Of a stretch of 64,000 nucleotides of DNA, positions 35,850-44,562 are shown piece by piece. This DNA comes from Pararhizobium sp. YC-54 (GTDB lineage: Bacteria > Pseudomonadota > Alphaproteobacteria > Rhizobiales > Rhizobiaceae). The stretch covers positions 1 through 64,000 of the forward strand of contig NZ_JAOYTH010000020.1 in NCBI RefSeq assembly GCF_025847205.1. The letters are read 5' to 3'. Each line of letters begins with the position of its first letter. Within the stretch, counting starts at the first letter, position 1. Under the pieces are notes generated by a model, which searched no databases, was not told the origin of the DNA, and saw nothing but the letters and a program-made list of their open reading frames with translations. The position numbers and the translations under genes are program-made.

Positions 35850-36998
35850 GTGGCCAAATCCAAGACATTACTAACCGCCGTCGAGCGACGTGCCGAAGAA
35901 CTCGACACGATTGCCGCCGTGCTGCCGATGGAGCGCCGCGACGAACTCGCCGAACTGCTCACCGACCACGACGTCGAGACCCTGCGCCACTTGGTCAACC
36001 AGGGCATGGGCGACAACACGTTGCGGGCACTGACCTCGGATCTTGCCTATCTCGAAGCCTGGGCTCTGGCTGCGACCGGGAAATCCCTGCCTTGGCCAGC
36101 GCCCGAGGCGCTGCTGCTGAAATTCGTCGCCCATCATCTCTGGGACCCAGAACGCCGCGAGACGGATGTGGATCACGGGATGCCCGTTGCGGTCGACGAG
36201 AACCTTCGGAGCCAAGGATTTCTCAAATCGGTCGGCCCACACGCGCCAGCCACGGTGCGCCGGCGCCTGGCCAACTGGTCGACGCTGACCAAGTGGCGCG
36301 GTTTTGAAGGCGCCTTCGCCTCCCCTTCTGTGAAATCCGCAATCCGCCTCGCCGTGCGCGCCGTCCCTCGGACGCGGGGTCGCAAGAGCGCCAATGCGGT
36401 CACCGGCGAAGTGCTCGCAAAGCTGCTGGCGACCTGTGCCACCCACAGCCTGCGCGATCTGCGTGACCGGGCGATCCTGATGGTCGCCTTTGCGTCCGGT
36501 GGCCGCCGGCGCAGCGAGATCGCCGGGCTGCGCCGCGAGCAACTGACCATCGAGCCGCCTATCGATGTGCCGGGTAGCGCGCCCCTCCCCTCTGTCGCCA
36601 TCCATCTCGGCCGCACCAAGACCAGTAGCGGCGAGCAGGACGACGTCGTCTATCTCACCGGCCGGCCGGTGGATGCGCTAAATGCCTGGATGGCGGCGGC
36701 GAAGATCGAGAGCGGCACCGTGTTTCGGGCGATCGGGCGCTGGGGAACCGTGTCGCGGCGGGCGATCGATCCGCAGTCGGTCAATGCGATCCTCAAGCAG
36801 CGGGCGGAGATGGCTGGGTTGGAGCCAGGGGAGTTTTCGGCGCATGGGCTGCGATCGGGATATCTGACAGAAGCTGCAAACCGTGGAATCCCACTTCCCG
36901 AGGCAATGGAGCAGTCGCGACATCGGTCGGTACAGCAGGCGTCGAGCTATTATAACAATGCGACGCGGCGGAGTGGTCGCGCCTCCCGGATGTTATGA
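35850..36998 (+). CDS. Tyrosine recombinase (site-specific integrase)
   Basis: The 382-residue protein has the tyrosine recombinase catalytic set: arginine in ASGGRRRSEIAGL, a lysine in LGRTKTSS, HGLRSG, histidine in SRHRSVQQ, and the nucleophile tyrosine in ASSYYNN. The N-terminal part resembles a SAM-like core-binding domain. The GTG at 35850 has GGAG upstream; the longer frame from a TTG at 35769 runs through untypical sequence. It is divergent from the RHE_PE00001-family gene and next to a dif-like palindrome. A role in plasmid multimer resolution or cassette integration is likely. Confidence 0.88.
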   Translation: MAKSKTLLTAVERRAEELDTIAAVLPMERRDELAELLTDHDVETLRHLVNQGMGDNTLRALTSDLAYLEAWALAATGKSLPWPAPEALLLKFVAHHLWDPERRETDVDHGMPVAVDENLRSQGFLKSVGPHAPATVRRRLANWSTLTKWRGFEGAFASPSVKSAIRLAVRAVPRTRGRKSANAVTGEVLAKLLATCATHSLRDLRDRAILMVAFASGGRRRSEIAGLRREQLTIEPPIDVPGSAPLPSVAIHLGRTKTSSGEQDDVVYLTGRPVDALNAWMAAAKIESGTVFRAIGRWGTVSRRAIDPQSVNAILKQRAEMAGLEPGEFSAHGLRSGYLTEAANRGIPLPEAMEQSRHRSVQQASSYYNNATRRSGRASRML

Positions 36999-37085
36999 GG
37001 TCTGCTTCCCGCCCCAACCGACATTCCCAATGCCTGCTTGCCTCTTGATGTATCGCGCTGACACCAGGTGGTGCCGACGCTTATC

Positions 37086-37460
37086 TCATTTCGTCGGCTG
37101 AGACCGCGCGGTCAATTTGTTTCCGTCGGGATCGCGAAGATATGCGACGAATGACCCGTTCGGACGCTCCGCCGGCGGGCTCTCGATCGCTGTGCCACCA
37201 TGCGCGGTACCAGCGGCATGCCACGCTAGAACATGATCCTGGCTCGCGGCAGCAATTCCGATAGTTCCACCATTGGCGACGGTCGCTGGCATGCCGTCGA
37301 TCGGTTTCGTGATCATCAACCGACTTCCCTCGTGGGCATAGATTAGCCTGCCTCTCGCATCCATCTCTCCGGGCTTGCCTCCCAATGCAACGAACGTGGC
37401 ATCGTAGAAGCTTCTGGCCCGCTCCAAGTCGTTGCTTCCAATCATGACGTGGGTGAACAT
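37086..37460 (-). CDS. VOC family (glyoxalase-like) protein
   Basis: The 124-residue protein has the paired beta-alpha-beta pattern of the vicinal oxygen chelate fold: MFTHVMIGSNDLERARSFYD at the start, LMITKPIDG in the middle and FVAYLRDPDGNKLTA at the end. Family members bind a metal and act as glyoxalases, dioxygenases or resistance proteins. The gene looks complete and stands alone between the recombinase and a transporter pseudogene. Its substrate is unknown. Confidence 0.85.
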   Translation of the reverse strand: MFTHVMIGSNDLERARSFYDATFVALGGKPGEMDARGRLIYAHEGSRLMITKPIDGMPATVANGGTIGIAAASQDHVLAWHAAGTAHGGTAIESPPAERPNGSFVAYLRDPDGNKLTARSQPTK

Positions 37461-37515
37461 GCTTCATCTCCAGTAAGGTACCCTACCTAACATAGGCGCT
37501 GGTTAGTCGCAAAAG

Positions 37516-37980
37516 TCAGCAGTTCTGGGACGGCTGCCTCCGCTTGTGGACGATTGACTTTATCTCCGAGTGTCTGGCCCCGCCATAAGCCGCCAGAACG
37601 GCCCCTGCGAAATGGATGATCAGACCCGTCATCGTGGCCGGTGCGTAAGCCACGCGACCTTCAACGAGCTGAAACAGGAAAACGAACAGTGGACCGAGCG
37701 CCGTGATAGCGGCCAGTGTCAGGGTGGACATCAGCGATATCGCCTTCTGCATCGCAAAGACCGGAAACGCAATGATCGCGAATCCGATCACGGCGACGTC
37801 GAGCAGCCCGCTTGGATTGACCGGACCTTTCCAATCGAGGCCGAGCCATGCGCCCGAAAGCTCTAAAAGTACGTAGAGCGGAAACCACAGCGCATATTGC
37901 GCGACGGGTGCGATGCCGCTGTTCGCAGTCCAAACCTATAAGGAGACGACGAAGATAGCGCCTCAAAACGCTACCCCTAG
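37516..37980 (-). pseudogene. DMT/EamA-type transporter remnant with in-frame stops
   Basis: One frame reads LGVAF, stop, GAIFVVSL, stop, then VWTANSGIAPVAQYALWFPLY and onward through hydrophobic segments to AGAVLAAYGGARH. This resembles the C-terminal half of a drug/metabolite transporter. Stops lie at 37963-37965 (TGA, where the family often has W) and 37936-37938 (TAG). The N-terminal half is missing or out of frame. It was probably a ten-helix exporter and is now non-functional. Confidence 0.7.
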
Positions 37981-38156
37981 ATGATGGCAAGCCGCTGTCG
38001 CAAAAATCCTGATAGAAGCTCGCGGCGAATAACGTCATGCAGAACTTACGGTCACCACTCCCTTTGCCCCTGGCGGTGGTGAACCACGTGCCTGCCTTGT
38101 GCTACTATCAAGTCAGTATATGTTTGTCGGGTCTTGCATAATCAATGGTTTAAAGT

Positions 38157-38172
38157 GTTGTCAGCTGACGAC
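38157..38172. promoter_or_regulatory. parS-like palindrome downstream of repC
   Basis: GTTGTCAGCTGACGAC matches the palindrome between repA and repB except for one base (GTT for GTC). repABC plasmids carry such 16-base RepB-binding centromere sites in and around the operon, so this is a likely second copy. Confidence 0.6.
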
Positions 38173-38214
38173 AACTCGCAGTCTCAGGGGCGACCACTTA
38201 GGAGACCGCCCGGT

Positions 38215-39426
38215 TCACGCTCGCATCGCGCCGCCTGAATTTGCTTTCAGGAGTGCCATCAGCATCGGGCCGAGCGAAAACTCACCGCGTCTGGTCCTGG
38301 ACGTCAGATCTCGCAGATATCCTCCTGCCGAATTGATGTGGCCTGCCCGCTCAAGTATCGCAGCCATCGCGACGGCCGCGTTCTCGGCGCCCATAACCTC
38401 GCAAGCGTCCTGATAGGCTGATGCGCTTACTCCCAAGGTCGAACGGACGACGACGGCGGCGGACATAAGGTCTCGCCACCCTCGCACCTCGCCACCCGGG
38501 GCATAGGCAGCAATTTCCGGGCACGCACGCATCACCAATCCAATTGGAAACGTCTTCAGCGTCTCGGTATGCCGAACAAGTTTTGGCACAGGCCCCTCGC
38601 CCATCTCTTTTTCCGAGAGAGGTTCAAGTTCAGTATTAGATTCGGTATTTGAATTCTGTAAGTGCTGACGGATATCGTTACCATTGGTGCCGGATTCTTC
38701 AGAAAAGACCTGGCATTCCAGTACATTAAGCACGCCTTCCCGCAGAAGCGTCAACTCATCTAGGATTGCTTCGAAGTCGTCCTTCGATTTGGCGGTCCTC
38801 AGCTTTGCCACAGCCGCAATATAGGTCGCCTCCATCATCCCCCAACTGCCAGCCGCACCGTCTTCGACTGCAGCAGTGATGAGTTTGCGTACGTCCCTGC
38901 GGGCGATAGTCGTGCGTTCTTTAATGACCTTCAGACGCCTAGCGTCTTCAGCAACCTGCTGCGCCATGAGAGCGAGTCCCTCTGACCTTGCAAGCAAAGG
39001 AGCAAGGCTGAACCCGTAAGCTGTTTCGACAGCACCGTCCTTGCCGCGTCTGACGTAGCGCTTCCCGTTCGGGCTGTCGTTGCGATTGATCAGCCCAGCA
39101 TCCACCAGCACAGCCAGGTTCTCTCTCAGGGTCGTGCCGGCGATACCGTTTGCTCGCGTCATCAGCTGCGCATTGGAAGGGAAGACCACGAGATTTTCAT
39201 CGTCGCTGAGTTCCGTTTCCGGATAAAATGACAACAGTGCGTTCAGTACGGCTAGCGCACGATCGCGTAAGCCAAGCAACGTTCTGGCGTCGCAGACGTC
39301 GCGATACACTTTCCACTTATCAGCCGACTTCCCCTCACGGATGTCTGCCGCCTTAAACTGGGCCTTGACCAACGCAAGAGTCATCGGCCGCCGCCCAAAG
39401 GGCGTCGTAACATTTCCACTTTGCAT
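38215..39426 (-). CDS. repC: RepC plasmid replication initiator
   Basis: The 403-residue protein begins with the RepC N-terminal pattern (PFGRRPMTLALVKAQFKA, then DKWKVYRDVCDAR) and a helix-turn-helix near LMTRANGIAGTTLRENLAVLVDAGLI. It ends SRTRRGEFSLGPMLMALL, as RepC proteins do. RepC starts replication from an origin that lies within its own coding sequence in repABC plasmids. The ATG has AGGTGA upstream. Expression is expected to be limited by RepA/RepB repression and by the antisense RNA in the 166-base gap before it. Confidence 0.95.
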   Translation of the reverse strand: MQSGNVTTPFGRRPMTLALVKAQFKAADIREGKSADKWKVYRDVCDARTLLGLRDRALAVLNALLSFYPETELSDDENLVVFPSNAQLMTRANGIAGTTLRENLAVLVDAGLINRNDSPNGKRYVRRGKDGAVETAYGFSLAPLLARSEGLALMAQQVAEDARRLKVIKERTTIARRDVRKLITAAVEDGAAGSWGMMEATYIAAVAKLRTAKSKDDFEAILDELTLLREGVLNVLECQVFSEESGTNGNDIRQHLQNSNTESNTELEPLSEKEMGEGPVPKLVRHTETLKTFPIGLVMRACPEIAAYAPGGEVRGWRDLMSAAVVVRSTLGVSASAYQDACEVMGAENAAVAMAAILERAGHINSAGGYLRDLTSRTRRGEFSLGPMLMALLKANSGGAMRA

Positions 39427-39485
39427 TTTCTTTCACCTTTCGATCGGCAAAAGAAATCCACTCACCAAAACGGTGCCAAAGACTC

Positions 39486-39514
39486 TTGACTGTGATTCAT
39501 GGAAATGCGATTCT
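39486..39514 (+). promoter_or_regulatory. Promoter of the counter-transcribed RNA
   Basis: TTGACT at 39486-39491 and GATTCT at 39509-39514 are 17 bases apart on the strand opposite to repC. Start of transcription would be near 39521. Confidence 0.5.
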
Positions 39515-39520
39515 CAGGCT

Positions 39521-39576
39521 GCTTAGACCTATGAGAGAGGCTTCCATGACGGCAACGTTTGGGGGCCTTTTCTTTT
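39521..39576 (+). ncRNA. Counter-transcribed RNA (repABC incompatibility RNA)
   Basis: The gap between repB and repC contains a promoter on the plus strand and a Rho-independent terminator: AGGCTTCCA (39538-39546) pairs with TGGGGGCCT (39560-39568), two pairs being G-T, followed by TTTTCTTTT. A transcript of about 55 bases would be antisense to the repC leader. repABC plasmids use such an RNA to attenuate repC and set copy number and incompatibility. Confidence 0.65.
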
Positions 39577-39592
39577 GCGGTTTCTTCCTTTT

Positions 39593-40597
39593 CTAACTTT
39601 CAGATCCGGACGTGGTCTGCCGGAAGTTCTCGTAAAGATCGGGGATACGATCCATTACGAACTTGGCGAATGCCTCGTCTCGATCTCTGTCGATTTGAAT
39701 CTTGCAAACCTTCCCTGTGACAGCGAGGGTCGCGATCTCGGCTCCATCTGCCGACTTTGCGATAAGGGCAGGAGTTCTCAGCGAGTTCGGCTTTTCGATT
39801 GCCTTGACAGCACGAAGCACTGCAATGAAGCGATCATCTGACGTTTTGTGGCTGAACGACTTGTCGCTCGTGGCTTTTCGCGCTTTGGTCTCTGCGCCTT
39901 CGCTCTTTAAAATGTCGGCAAGCTCCTGCCACCGAGGGCGACCAATTTTCGGAGCTCTACCGATTGCGTCAGTCAACCAGCTAGGAACTGCGCGGCCTAC
40001 GTTGATAAGCTTGGATGCCTCCTGACGATCAACTGAAAGAGCCGTCTGAATGAGTGTCCGATCGAAGCCACCGTCTTCGAGTTTCAGGGCAAACATCGAG
40101 CGCTCAATGAATGTAAGGTCTTCGCGCGCGGAGTTTTCGATGCCCTGCGCGACAACGAGACGGTCGTCTCCCAGCTCGCGTACGAACGCTTTGACCTTGA
40201 TCCCAAGCTCACTGGCCGCGCGCACTCGACGATGGCCATAGGCAATCTGGTAGCGGCCAGTCTCGCTCGGATGGTTGCGAACGAGGATTGGTATTTCCTG
40301 CCCATGTTCTTGGAACGAGGTCTTTAGCGCTTCGACAGCGGACGGATCCTGATCCGTGAATCGATCGGCGAAAGGAGAGGGGTCAATAAGGGACGGATCG
40401 AGCTCAATCGGCAAAGCGCCTTCAGCAACCCGCTGCTTGAGTTCCTCGTAGTCTCTTTCAACTTCCGAGAAGGTATCTTTCAGAGACCGCACCGCGCCTG
40501 ACGCTACACGCTGCATCGGTTGACGGGTCTCCGCCGTCGGCACCACATCAGGCCCAGCGGCAAAAAGATTGCGAACAGACTGAGTTCGTTTGCTCAT
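39593..40597 (-). CDS. repB: RepB partition protein (ParB-like)
   Basis: The 334-residue protein has the ParB core: IPILVRNHPSETGRYQIAYGHRRVRAASELG, then QGIENSAREDLTFIERSMFALKLEDGG and a DNA-binding helix-turn-helix in RTLIQTALSVDRQEASKLINVGRAVP. RepB binds parS sites and, with RepA, segregates the plasmid and represses the operon. The ATG has GGAG seven bases upstream. It lies 103 bases after repA, a gap that contains a parS-like palindrome. Confidence 0.95.
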   Translation of the reverse strand: MSKRTQSVRNLFAAGPDVVPTAETRQPMQRVASGAVRSLKDTFSEVERDYEELKQRVAEGALPIELDPSLIDPSPFADRFTDQDPSAVEALKTSFQEHGQEIPILVRNHPSETGRYQIAYGHRRVRAASELGIKVKAFVRELGDDRLVVAQGIENSAREDLTFIERSMFALKLEDGGFDRTLIQTALSVDRQEASKLINVGRAVPSWLTDAIGRAPKIGRPRWQELADILKSEGAETKARKATSDKSFSHKTSDDRFIAVLRAVKAIEKPNSLRTPALIAKSADGAEIATLAVTGKVCKIQIDRDRDEAFAKFVMDRIPDLYENFRQTTSGSES

Positions 40598-40646
40598 CTT
40601 TGGTCTCCCCGATCAATGCGTATCTCTTGCCTGAATATCGACATCG

Positions 40647-40664
40647 TGTCGTCAGCTGACGACA
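40647..40664. promoter_or_regulatory. parS-like palindrome between repA and repB
   Basis: The sequence GTCGTCAGCTGACGAC is a perfect 16-base palindrome, extended to 18 by the flanking T and A. Its location between repA and repB is the classical place of the repABC centromere. Confidence 0.7.
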
Positions 40665-40700
40665 AGCTAAACGATTGATTCCTTTGAGAGTGATGCATGA

Positions 40701-41909
40701 TCATCTGCCCCACACGTCATTGATTAACCCGACAGCTTCATGGTTCACGGCATTGATCGATTCCATGGCGCGATCGTAAGTCGATCGACCTACTGCACCA
40801 CGCGACAACTCATAGAGCGATTGTTTGGTCAAACCAGCATTGGCGATTGCAGTCGACTTCCAAGCTGCCGCAGCCATTACATCAGTCCCAAATACATCGC
40901 GAAGCAGACCGACGATTTCCTGCTCAGGGACATCTCTCGGATCATGGCGAGTAATAAGGAACCTTAGGAAATCATAATCGAGCTTTCCGCCCGCTTCCTC
41001 GATGACTGACACAAGATCGGAGGTCATGAGGAGAAACTGGCTCATAGACGCCACATCCACCATCTGCGGATGAACGGTGACAATCATGCCTGTCGCGGCA
41101 TTAAGAGCACCCATAGTAAGGAAGCCCAGCTGGGGAGGGCAGTCGATGACGACGACATCGTATTCGTTTTCGACCTGATTGATGGCGCTTGCGACCCGTC
41201 TGAAGAACAGATCTTCCGGCCGTCCTCGGTTCTGAAGCATGAAGCGCGGCGTCTGATGCTCGAACTCCATCAGTTCGAGATTGCCAGGGACAATGCTGAT
41301 GCCCGTGAAGTAGGTCGGTCGAATAACATCCATCATCGGTACGCGCTGGTCGTCATACCGGATTGCGCCGTAGATGGTGGCATTCTCGGCAACGTCAAAT
41401 TCAGGCTGATACCCGAACATCGCAGAAAGCGAGGCCTGAGGATCGAGATCGATTGCGAGAACTCTATACCCCTGGAGCGCTAAACCCTGCGCGAGATAAA
41501 GTGAGGTGGTGGTTTTGGCAGACCCGCCCTTGAAATTCGCGACGGTTATGATCTGAAGTTTATCGCCCTCACGACGACGTGGCCAAAATCGCCCAGCTTC
41601 CTTCGGGCGCGCGTCAGCGAGGTATCGCCGCAACTCGTTGATTTGCTCCAGGGTATAAGAGCGCCGTCCTCCAGCACCAATATCCGGCGTCGGGCCGAGG
41701 CCATCCAGCGAGAGTTGCCGTAGGTATCCATCAGACACGCCGACAATCTCGGCGACTTCACCAGAAGTGAATGAGCGAAGCGACTTCTGCGCTGTCGGCG
41801 GAAAGGCGCGTTCACCGACCGCACGGAGTCGCGCAGATAGAGCTTCAGCGCGCTGCGTGATATGTGCAGACGTTGCTGCTCTGCTGATGTGCCTGTCGAT
41901 CACGTTCAC
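40701..41909 (-). CDS. repA: RepA partition ATPase (ParA-like)
   Basis: The 402-residue protein has an N-terminal DNA-binding part (FTSGEVAEIVGVSDGYLRQLSLDG, about 47-70) and a deviant Walker A KGGSAKTTT at 127-135, then DLDPQASLSAMFG and VVIDCPPQLG. This is the ParA type used in repABC segregation and autoregulation. It begins at a GTG at 41909 with GAGG five bases upstream. It is divergent from traI across a 357-base control region with two tra boxes, so quorum sensing may raise its transcription. Confidence 0.95.
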   Translation of the reverse strand: MNVIDRHISRAATSAHITQRAEALSARLRAVGERAFPPTAQKSLRSFTSGEVAEIVGVSDGYLRQLSLDGLGPTPDIGAGGRRSYTLEQINELRRYLADARPKEAGRFWPRRREGDKLQIITVANFKGGSAKTTTSLYLAQGLALQGYRVLAIDLDPQASLSAMFGYQPEFDVAENATIYGAIRYDDQRVPMMDVIRPTYFTGISIVPGNLELMEFEHQTPRFMLQNRGRPEDLFFRRVASAINQVENEYDVVVIDCPPQLGFLTMGALNAATGMIVTVHPQMVDVASMSQFLLMTSDLVSVIEEAGGKLDYDFLRFLITRHDPRDVPEQEIVGLLRDVFGTDVMAAAAWKSTAIANAGLTKQSLYELSRGAVGRSTYDRAMESINAVNHEAVGLINDVWGR

Positions 41910-42111
41910 TTTAGCCTCAGGTTCAAGACGGAATAGAAGCGTCAGACGCGCTTATGCCGTCTCAAGATAACGCACGATTCTGACACTGCTGCAAGAGAAT
42001 TAGAGTTAACAAGAAGTTAACGCGATTCGCTAAAATCTGGGTGTCGTGCGGAATTCTCAATATGTATCCACTAGTTAGGCCGATTCTTGGCCAAATATCC
42101 ATTCCTTGAGT

Positions 42112-42127
42112 TCTGCAGATCTGCAGA
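42112..42127. promoter_or_regulatory. tra box 1 (TraR-type binding site)
   Basis: TCTGCAGATCTGCAGA is a perfect 16-base palindrome with the core GCAGATCTGC found in tra boxes of Ti and rhizobial plasmids. It is the copy nearer to repA, about 200 bases from its start. Confidence 0.75.
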
Positions 42128-42190
42128 CAATATCCGGTGGTTTTGCCAAGCCTGGTTAGCCGAGGGCGTAGGTTGAAGCCGACTCAGCTC

Positions 42191-42206
42191 TCTGCAGATC
42201 TGCAGA
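42191..42206. promoter_or_regulatory. tra box 2 (TraR-type binding site)
   Basis: This is a second identical TCTGCAGATCTGCAGA palindrome, 79 bases centre to centre from the first and 61 bases before the traI start. It is suitably placed to activate traI-trb. Confidence 0.75.
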
Positions 42207-42266
42207 TAGCCACACGCCTTTTCAGATGATCTTTCTCCGGCATGTCCACTTCATGCGGAGATCAAG

Positions 42267-42905
42267 ATGCAGGTTTTCACCATTTCGCGAGATCGATATG
42301 CCGATCATTCCAATCATCTGAGGCAGATGCACCGCCTACGTGCCGCAGTCTTTCGCGAACGCCTGGAATGGGATGTCTCCATTATCGACGAGGGTGAGCG
42401 GGACGAATACGACGATCTCGGCCCGACCTACATCCTCGCTGTCATAGACGGCCAAAAGGTCGTCGGCTGCGCGCGCCTGCTGCCGGCATTGGGGCCGACC
42501 ATGCTGGAGCAGACATTCCCGCAATTACTCGCATCCGGTTCGCTCGGCGCGTCGGCCGGCATGGTTGAGAGCTCGCGCTTCTGCGTCGATACGACCTTGG
42601 CTGCCGGAAGAGGAGGGGGCCAGCTCCATCTCGCGACGCTCACCATGTTTGCCGGCATCATCGATTGGTCGATGGCAAACGGCTACGACGAGATCGTCAC
42701 GGCAACCGATCTGCGTTTTGAGCGCATCCTGAACCGAGCCGGATGGCCAATGAAACGACTTGGCGACCCTCTGGCGATCGGCAACACCGTGGCTGTCGCC
42801 GGAACCCTGCCAGCCAATCGGGAAAGTTTTGAACGCGTTTGCCCGCATGGCTACCCTTCTATCACCGCCGAAGATCACAGCCGTCAGATCCGGAGCGCTG
42901 CGTGA
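42267..42905 (+). CDS. traI: TraI acyl-homoserine lactone synthase
   Basis: The 212-residue LuxI-type enzyme has the conserved N-terminal arginine and phenylalanine block HRLRAAVFRERLEWDV, the DEYDD acidic set, CARLLPALGPTML, and ESSRFCVD. It makes the quorum signal from S-adenosylmethionine and an acyl carrier. It is the first gene of the trb operon, as in Ti plasmids, and its TGA overlaps the trbB GTG by four bases. No traR or traM gene is present in this window, so the receptor must be elsewhere. Regulation by the two tra boxes upstream implies positive feedback. Confidence 0.95.
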   Translation: MQVFTISRDRYADHSNHLRQMHRLRAAVFRERLEWDVSIIDEGERDEYDDLGPTYILAVIDGQKVVGCARLLPALGPTMLEQTFPQLLASGSLGASAGMVESSRFCVDTTLAAGRGGGQLHLATLTMFAGIIDWSMANGYDEIVTATDLRFERILNRAGWPMKRLGDPLAIGNTVAVAGTLPANRESFERVCPHGYPSITAEDHSRQIRSAA

Positions 42906-43873
42906 CCCAACTCCGCTCCCATCCCCGCCTCGTCCGCAAACTACAGGACGCGCTCGGCGACCAACTCTGCATCGCGCTCGATGACGCCACCGTCGTCGAG
43001 ATCATGCTCAATCCGGACGGCCGCCTCTTCATCGAACGGCTGGGGCACGGCGTGGCACCAGCGGGCGCAATGAGCAACGCGGCAGCCGAAGTTGTCATCG
43101 GCAGCGTTGCGCATTCCCTGCAGTCGGAGGCCGACGACGAGCGGCCCATCATCTCTGGCGAACTTCCGATTGGCGGACACCGCTTCGAGGGGCTGTTGCC
43201 GCCGGTGGTCTCCGGACCGGCATTCACGATCCGCCGTCGTGCCTCGCGTCTCATTCCACTGACAGAGTATGTGAAGGCGAAGGTGATGACCGAAGCCCAG
43301 GCATCGGCAATTCGAAGCGCTGTCGATTCCCGGATGAACATCGTCATCTCCGGAGGCACAGGATCGGGCAAAACGACGCTCGCCAACGCCATCATCGCCG
43401 AGATCGTGACTGCTTCCCCGGACGATCGGATGGTGATCCTCGAAGACACCGCCGAAATCCAATGCGCGGCGGAAAACGCAGTTTCGCTTCACACCAGCGA
43501 TACCATCGACATGGCCCGCCTGCTCAAGAGCACGATGCGCCTGCGTCCCGACCGTATCATTGTCGGCGAGGTCCGCGACGGAGCGGCCCTGACGCTGCTC
43601 AAGGCCTGGAACACCGGCCATCCGGGCGGCGTCACCACGATCCATTCCAACACGGCGATGTCAGCCCTGCGCCGACTGGAGCAGCTGACGGCGGAAGCCA
43701 GCCAGCAGCCGATGCAGGAGGTGATCGGCGAGGCCGTCGATCTCGTTGTCTCAATAGAGCGAACGGGAAAGGGAAGGCGGGTTCGTGAGGTCATCCACAT
43801 CGAAGGATACCGCAATGGCCGCTACCAGACTGAACACTATGCCCAGATCGATGAGGACAGCTATGTCGCGTAA
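42902..43873 (+). CDS. trbB: TrbB conjugation ATPase
   Basis: The 323-residue VirB11-type ATPase has Walker [10 protein letters not shown] at residues 151-159, a catalytic glutamate in LEDTAEIQC, and [29 protein letters not shown]. It is a cytoplasmic hexamer that energises the mating pore. The start is a GTG at 42902 overlapping the traI stop, and the 3' end overlaps trbC by 11 bases. It appears intact. Confidence 0.95.
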   Translation: MTQLRSHPRLVRKLQDALGDQLCIALDDATVVEIMLNPDGRLFIERLGHGVAPAGAMSNAAAEVVIGSVAHSLQSEADDERPIISGELPIGGHRFEGLLPPVVSGPAFTIRRRASRLIPLTEYVKAKVMTEAQASAIRSAVDSRMNIVISGGTGSGKTTLANAIIAEIVTASPDDRMVILEDTAEIQCAAENAVSLHTSDTIDMARLLKSTMRLRPDRIIVGEVRDGAALTLLKAWNTGHPGGVTTIHSNTAMSALRRLEQLTAEASQQPMQEVIGEAVDLVVSIERTGKGRRVREVIHIEGYRNGRYQTEHYAQIDEDSYVA

Positions 43874-44267
43874 AATCTCCATTCTTCTCACCGGCGCGAC
43901 GCTTGTCGCCGTCTCTGTTGGCCTTGCGGAGTCCGCGCTCGCCTCTTCAGGTGGCGGCAGTCTCCCGTGGGAGTCGCCGCTGGAGCAGATCCAGCAATCG
44001 ATCACGGGGCCTGTCGCCGGATTTATCGCCTTGGCCGCCGTCGCGATTGCAGGCGCCATGCTGATCTTTGGGGGCGAACTCAATGATTTCGCGAGGCGGC
44101 TTTGCTACGTCGCGCTGGTTGGGGGCGTCCTGCTTGGAGCCACCCAGATTGTTGCCCTGTTCGGTGCGACCGGAGCCTCGATCGGCGCCGCTCACGCGCA
44201 GGCCAAGCAAGACACCCCCGAACCGAGGATGACGCCGGCCACAGCGGGGGAGGGGGCTCATGGCTGA
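43863..44267 (+). CDS. trbC: TrbC pilin precursor
   Basis: The 134-residue protein has a basic N-terminus and signal sequence ending [19 protein letters not shown], followed by two membrane segments ([20 protein letters not shown] and [20 protein letters not shown]), the layout of TrbC/VirB2 pilins. In related systems the product is processed and cyclised. The ATG at 43863 lies inside the end of trbB. It overlaps trbD by eight bases. Confidence 0.92.
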   Translation: MSRKISILLTGATLVAVSVGLAESALASSGGGSLPWESPLEQIQQSITGPVAGFIALAAVAIAGAMLIFGGELNDFARRLCYVALVGGVLLGATQIVALFGATGASIGAAHAQAKQDTPEPRMTPATAGEGAHG

Positions 44268-44559
44268 GGCAGGCTCTTCTCTGGCACGCTCGCGTGTGCA
44301 CAGGGCGTTATCGCGTCCGAACCTGTTGATGGGCGCCGACCGCGAGCTCGTGCTGCTGACCGCCCTTGCGGCCATCATCCTGATCTTCGTCGTCTTGACC
44401 TGGTATGCGGCGCTGTTTGGTATCGCGATCTGGCTGGTCGCGGTCGCGGCACTTCGCATGATGGCCAAATCGGATCCGCTGATGCGCCGGGTCTATCTTC
44501 GCCACATCTCCTACAAGACGTCTTATCGCGCGACGTCGTCGCCGTGGCGCAAGTTCTAA
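44260..44559 (+). CDS. trbD: TrbD conjugal transfer protein
   Basis: This 99-residue VirB3-type membrane protein has a basic N-terminus, two hydrophobic stretches ([20 protein letters not shown] and [17 protein letters not shown]) and a basic tail with [11 protein letters not shown]. It is an inner-membrane component of the mating channel next to TrbE. It overlaps trbC by eight bases, and trbE starts four bases after its stop. Confidence 0.92.
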   Translation: MAEAGSSLARSRVHRALSRPNLLMGADRELVLLTALAAIILIFVVLTWYAALFGIAIWLVAVAALRMMAKSDPLMRRVYLRHISYKTSYRATSSPWRKF

Positions 44560-44562
44560 GAG

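Larger units (their letters stand above)
41910..42266. promoter_or_regulatory. Divergent repA-traI control region
   Basis: This 357-base gap separates the divergent repABC and traI-trb operons and holds both tra boxes. In Ti plasmids the same gap lets TraR with an acyl-homoserine lactone activate both conjugation and replication. The exact promoters could not be fixed by eye. Confidence 0.6.
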
